Source: Spirochaetaceae bacterium
GTDB lineage: Bacteria; Spirochaetota; Spirochaetia; Treponematales; Treponemataceae
DNA: 64,000 bases
Assembly (NCBI GenBank): GCA_017453745.1
Contig: JAFTEH010000115.1
Span: 1 to 64,000, forward strand
Direction of reading: 5' to 3'
The stretch's first letter is position 1, and every line of letters begins with the position of its first letter. Of this stretch, positions 61,432-64,000 are shown piece by piece. Under the pieces are notes generated by a model. That model saw nothing but the letters and a program-made list of their open reading frames with translations, made no database searches and was not told the origin of the DNA. The position numbers and the translations under genes were made by a program.

Positions 61432-61681
61432 TAATAATGTTAGTCTTTTACCATAAAATAAAAAAAAAGTCAAGCCCTTTTTGAATCTTTTTTCGTTTTA
61501 CTTTGTAAAAATCGTAAAAATTGAGTTTTAGTGGTGTAGATAAAGATGCAGTTTTGATGTACACCTGTTTGTACGATAGAAAGGAGTCCCTATTGCGCTT
61601 GCTTTGCACAGAAAAACTTCAAAAAAATACTTGCATATAATTTGTTTTTTAGTAAAATATGGGCCGATGAGGAGTCTCTAT

Positions 61682-62812
61682 ATGAAAAAAATAAAAGTAC
61701 TTTTAGCTTTTACTCTTTTTGTTTCGCTTGTTTTTGTCGGGTGTAACAAAAAGGAAGACACTACTATATCTAGTAATGCTCGTGCAGAACTTGACAAAAC
61801 AATCCCAACTGTACGATTGATTACTGATGCAACAGGTATTGATGATAAATCCTTTAACGCTGCTACATGGCGTGGGATTTTAGAGTTCTACGGTGATACT
61901 TGGGAAAATATGAAAGGTCGTGGGGTTTATTATGACTTTGTAACATGTCAAAGTCAAGATATGTATGTTCCAACGCTCAAGCAAGTTTCCGATGAGGGTT
62001 ACGACTTAATCATTACTAATGGGTTTACTTTTGCAGACGCTTTAGCTGAAGTTGCTGCACTGTATCCAAATCAAAAATATATGATTGCAGATGTAGACTA
62101 TGTAAATCTCCCAAATGTTATGAACTGTGTTTTTACAGAAGAGCAGGGTTCGTACCTTGTTGGTGTCGTTGCTGCTATGCAAGCACAACTTGAAGGTATT
62201 CAAAATCCTCGTTTTGGTTTTATTGGTGGTGTGCCAGGTGCAACTATTACTAAGTTTGAAATGGGATATATCCAAGGTATCCGCTCAGTTCTCCCTAATG
62301 CTCCTATTGTTGACTACTATGCAAATGACTGGGGAAAGCCAGAATTAGCAAAAACACAAGCTAAAAACTGGTATGATAGTGGCGTATATGCTATTTTCTC
62401 TGCTGCTGGTGGTACAGGAAATGGAACTATTGCCCAAGCAAAAGAATACAGAATGCAGGGTAAAAATGTATGGGCTATTGGGGTTGACTCTGACCAGTAT
62501 GAAGACGGAATCTATGATGGAAAAAAATCTGCTGTTTTAACTTCGATGCTCAAACGAGTTGAAAACTCCGCTAAACTTGCTTTAAATAATGTAAAAGCTA
62601 ATGCATTCGTAGGTAAAGTGTATACTTTGACTATGGAACAAAACGGTGTAGGGGCTTCTGCTGCAAATCCTGAGTTACGAGCTGAAATTATTGAGGCATT
62701 AAAGACTATTTCTAGTGATATTTCTTCTGGAAAGATCAAGATTTCAGCAACTTATGCCGATGCACTACAAAAAGGCTTAGTTCCACAAGGCTTAGGTGCT
62801 AAAGATAACTAA
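61682..62812 (+). CDS. PnrA/TmpC-like nucleoside-binding lipoprotein (BMP family)
   Basis: A 376-residue lipoprotein (MKKIKVLLAFTLFVSL, then VFVGC with Cys21). It is the substrate-binding part of a BMP-type ABC importer. It matches Treponema pallidum PnrA (TmpC), a purine-nucleoside receptor: DDKSFNAATWRGI, GVVAAMQAQ, YDSGVYAIFSAAGGTGNG and WAIGVDSDQYEDGIYDGKKSAVLTSMLKR. The start is ATG 61682 after GAGGAG; the frame is open to 61604. The permeases at 34492-36531 could be its partners; no ATPase gene is near. A terminator follows. Confidence 0.9.
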   Translation: MKKIKVLLAFTLFVSLVFVGCNKKEDTTISSNARAELDKTIPTVRLITDATGIDDKSFNAATWRGILEFYGDTWENMKGRGVYYDFVTCQSQDMYVPTLKQVSDEGYDLIITNGFTFADALAEVAALYPNQKYMIADVDYVNLPNVMNCVFTEEQGSYLVGVVAAMQAQLEGIQNPRFGFIGGVPGATITKFEMGYIQGIRSVLPNAPIVDYYANDWGKPELAKTQAKNWYDSGVYAIFSAAGGTGNGTIAQAKEYRMQGKNVWAIGVDSDQYEDGIYDGKKSAVLTSMLKRVENSAKLALNNVKANAFVGKVYTLTMEQNGVGASAANPELRAEIIEALKTISSDISSGKIKISATYADALQKGLVPQGLGAKDN

Positions 62813-62836
62813 ACCTTACCATAACTAAAACAAATA

Positions 62837-62888
62837 AAAGCCACTCAAATGGGTCTTGTTACAGAGGCTCCAAGAGTGGTTTTTTTTT
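62837..62888 (+). terminator. Terminator after the PnrA-like gene
   Basis: CCACTC (62841-62846) pairs with GAGTGG (62874-62879), extended by flanking A and T with one bulge, and followed by nine T. Confidence 0.75.
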
Positions 62889-63432
62889 GTGGCTATTTAT
62901 AACAAAATGGATATATGTCGGGTAGCCGGGTAATCTCAAAAATACGGCTTTGTGAATATTCGCCATGCATCATCTTGATTTTGATAAAAAAAGTAAATAC
63001 TTTTCCTAAGAAAGTAAATATATCCCTATACTCAATGAGGGCTATCCTAAAAGCGACAAATAAAAAAAAGATATAATCTTGAAAATTTTTAAATATCTAG
63101 TATAATCCATGTTTACTTATATTAACTAGTTCGTTAAAAATAAGGGTTAAAAACAGCACTGAAATAAGCATGCTGTTTTTAAATGCCGAGTTTCTTTCTT
63201 GGTGTTACTTGCAATAAAGAAATTCGCTTTATTAAAATGTGCGCATAATGCGCACGCAATGCAACAAGGAGCAAAACTGATGTTGCATTGAATAGAGCGA
63301 TAATTTTATATAGTATTGATAATTAAAGGTGCTCTTGTGGATAATTTTAGTTCTCAGTTAAAATTATTGGTGTCAGTCCCTAGTTGGCCTTGAATTATGT
63401 AGTCTTAAATTTTGATTATAAGTGAGGGTATT
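62889..63432. other. Intergenic region with hairpins upstream of a chemoreceptor
   Basis: No gene seen. It contains AATAAAG/CTTTATT (63212-63232), the palindrome GTGCGCATAATGCGCAC (63239-63255) and a 10-bp stem CAATGCAACA/TGTTGCATTG (63257-63290). The motif CAAAACTGATGTT is shared with the zone before the 116-bp repeats (about 57677). Confidence 0.55.
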
Positions 63433-64000
63433 GTGAAAATTCGGAGAAAGATATTTCTATCTTTATTTTGTTTGCTTGGTTTTGCTGCCATTGTTGTGTC
63501 ATTTATTTTTTCATTTGCTATTCGTTCAGAATTGACTAAGCATATTGATGATCAAATGACAACGCATATAAAATATTATGTGGAAAAATTTGGTATTTTA
63601 TTAGAGCGAGGAAGGGTTGTCGTTCATGATTTAAAAAACTTGCTTGATGATCAAGAATTTACTACTGATGAACTGATAGATGATGTCTTAAAACAATATT
63701 ATCAGTATTTTACTTATTTTGATGATGTCTTTTTTTCATATACAAATGGAACGGTTGTCACGGGGACCCCGTTACGCCATCTTTTAGGCTTAGATGGTCG
63801 TTCACGAGAGTGGTATCAAGGGGCGCTATCGGCAGAAAATGATGTTCATCTTGGGTCAGTTTATATTTCTGCTGCAACTGGACGAGCCGTTTTACCTATA
63901 TCGACACGCATTATGAGAAATGGCGCTATTCTTGGTGTTGTCGGTGTTGATTTGGCTTTGGATACATTTTCTGATTTATTTACTGATGATGATTTAGAGT
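63433..64000 (+). CDS. Methyl-accepting chemotaxis protein, N-terminal part
   Basis: The frame is open to the window edge (189 codons). GTG 63433 follows GAGG. One N-terminal membrane segment (FCLLGFAAIVVSFIFSFAI) leads into an extracytoplasmic dCache sensor domain: a helical part, then YFTYFDDVFFSYTNGTVVTG, WYQGALSAENDVHLGSVYIS..TGRAVLPIS and ILGVVGVDLALDTF, the typical Cache end. The HAMP and signalling domains would lie beyond the window. Cache receptors bind small ligands such as amino acids; here the ligand is unknown. Confidence 0.8.
   Translation, partial: MKIRRKIFLSLFCLLGFAAIVVSFIFSFAIRSELTKHIDDQMTTHIKYYVEKFGILLERGRVVVHDLKNLLDDQEFTTDELIDDVLKQYYQYFTYFDDVFFSYTNGTVVTGTPLRHLLGLDGRSREWYQGALSAENDVHLGSVYISAATGRAVLPISTRIMRNGAILGVVGVDLALDTFSDLFTDDDLE

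Overview
The window looks like chromosomal DNA of a low-GC, host-associated spirochaete close to Treponema. The evidence is protein content: a PnrA/TmpC-type purine-nucleoside lipoprotein with BmpDE-type permeases, a P83/100 antigen homologue, a cystalysin-like C-S lyase, a 7TM-HD phosphodiesterase, a Treponema-style lipoprotein with a formylglycine-enzyme fold, and several lipoproteins and TPR/beta-propeller envelope proteins. No species can be named from the sequence alone.

Region 1 (1-25.5 kb) is accessory. It holds AAA/DUF4143 ATPases (one broken, three intact), a GNAT acetyltransferase, broken gene pieces (ADP-ribosylglycohydrolase, P-loop kinase, transposase), an AlbA_2 regulator, a nucleoside phosphorylase, ankyrin-repeat proteins, short lipoproteins and a tight run of small unknown genes (16259-21320). 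That run includes RipA-like membrane proteins, two nuclease-like proteins and a lone YoeB-type toxin. A transglutaminase/beta-barrel protein and a Pif1-like helicase follow. The region is seeded with repeats: an element made of two adjacent palindromes (cores AGTATACT and TTGACAA, with freely varying but always complementary arms), the CATTGCGAG...AAGCAATCT family, and a MITE-like element.

Region 2 (25.5-36.5 kb) holds a two-gene ABC exporter whose first subunit has lost its ATPase domain, a GlsB-like membrane protein, a 7TM-HD/ABC exporter pair, a secreted unknown protein and two nucleoside-type ABC permeases.

Region 3 (36.5-42.1 kb) is the replication-origin neighbourhood: dnaA (interrupted by a frameshift in a run of ten A), an AT-rich spacer with five near-identical 9-mers, dnaN, gyrA, and a perfect ParB site (TGTTTCACGTGAAACA) inside the hairpin after gyrA. 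recF does not lie between dnaN and gyrA.

Region 4 (42-64 kb) is ordinary chromosome: glgX, TPR proteins, the C-S lyase, maf, an envelope gene run (HEAT, lipoprotein, P83/100, beta-propeller), a peptidoglycan-recycling pair (serine hydrolase and NamZ), tatD, a CDP-alcohol phosphatidyltransferase, tRNA-Glu, the PnrA-like lipoprotein and the start of a chemoreceptor.

Three patterns stand out. Eight core genes have a -10 hexamer ending only 7-9 bases before the start codon and no usable ribosome site, which predicts leaderless mRNAs. The two copies of the MITE-like element (4003-4351 and 44573-44972) have 9-bp target duplications and hairpins whose stems differ by compensating changes while loops stay the same. 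The end of the formylglycine-enzyme lipoprotein gene (about 7195-7349) has the codon signature of a diversity-generating retroelement target.
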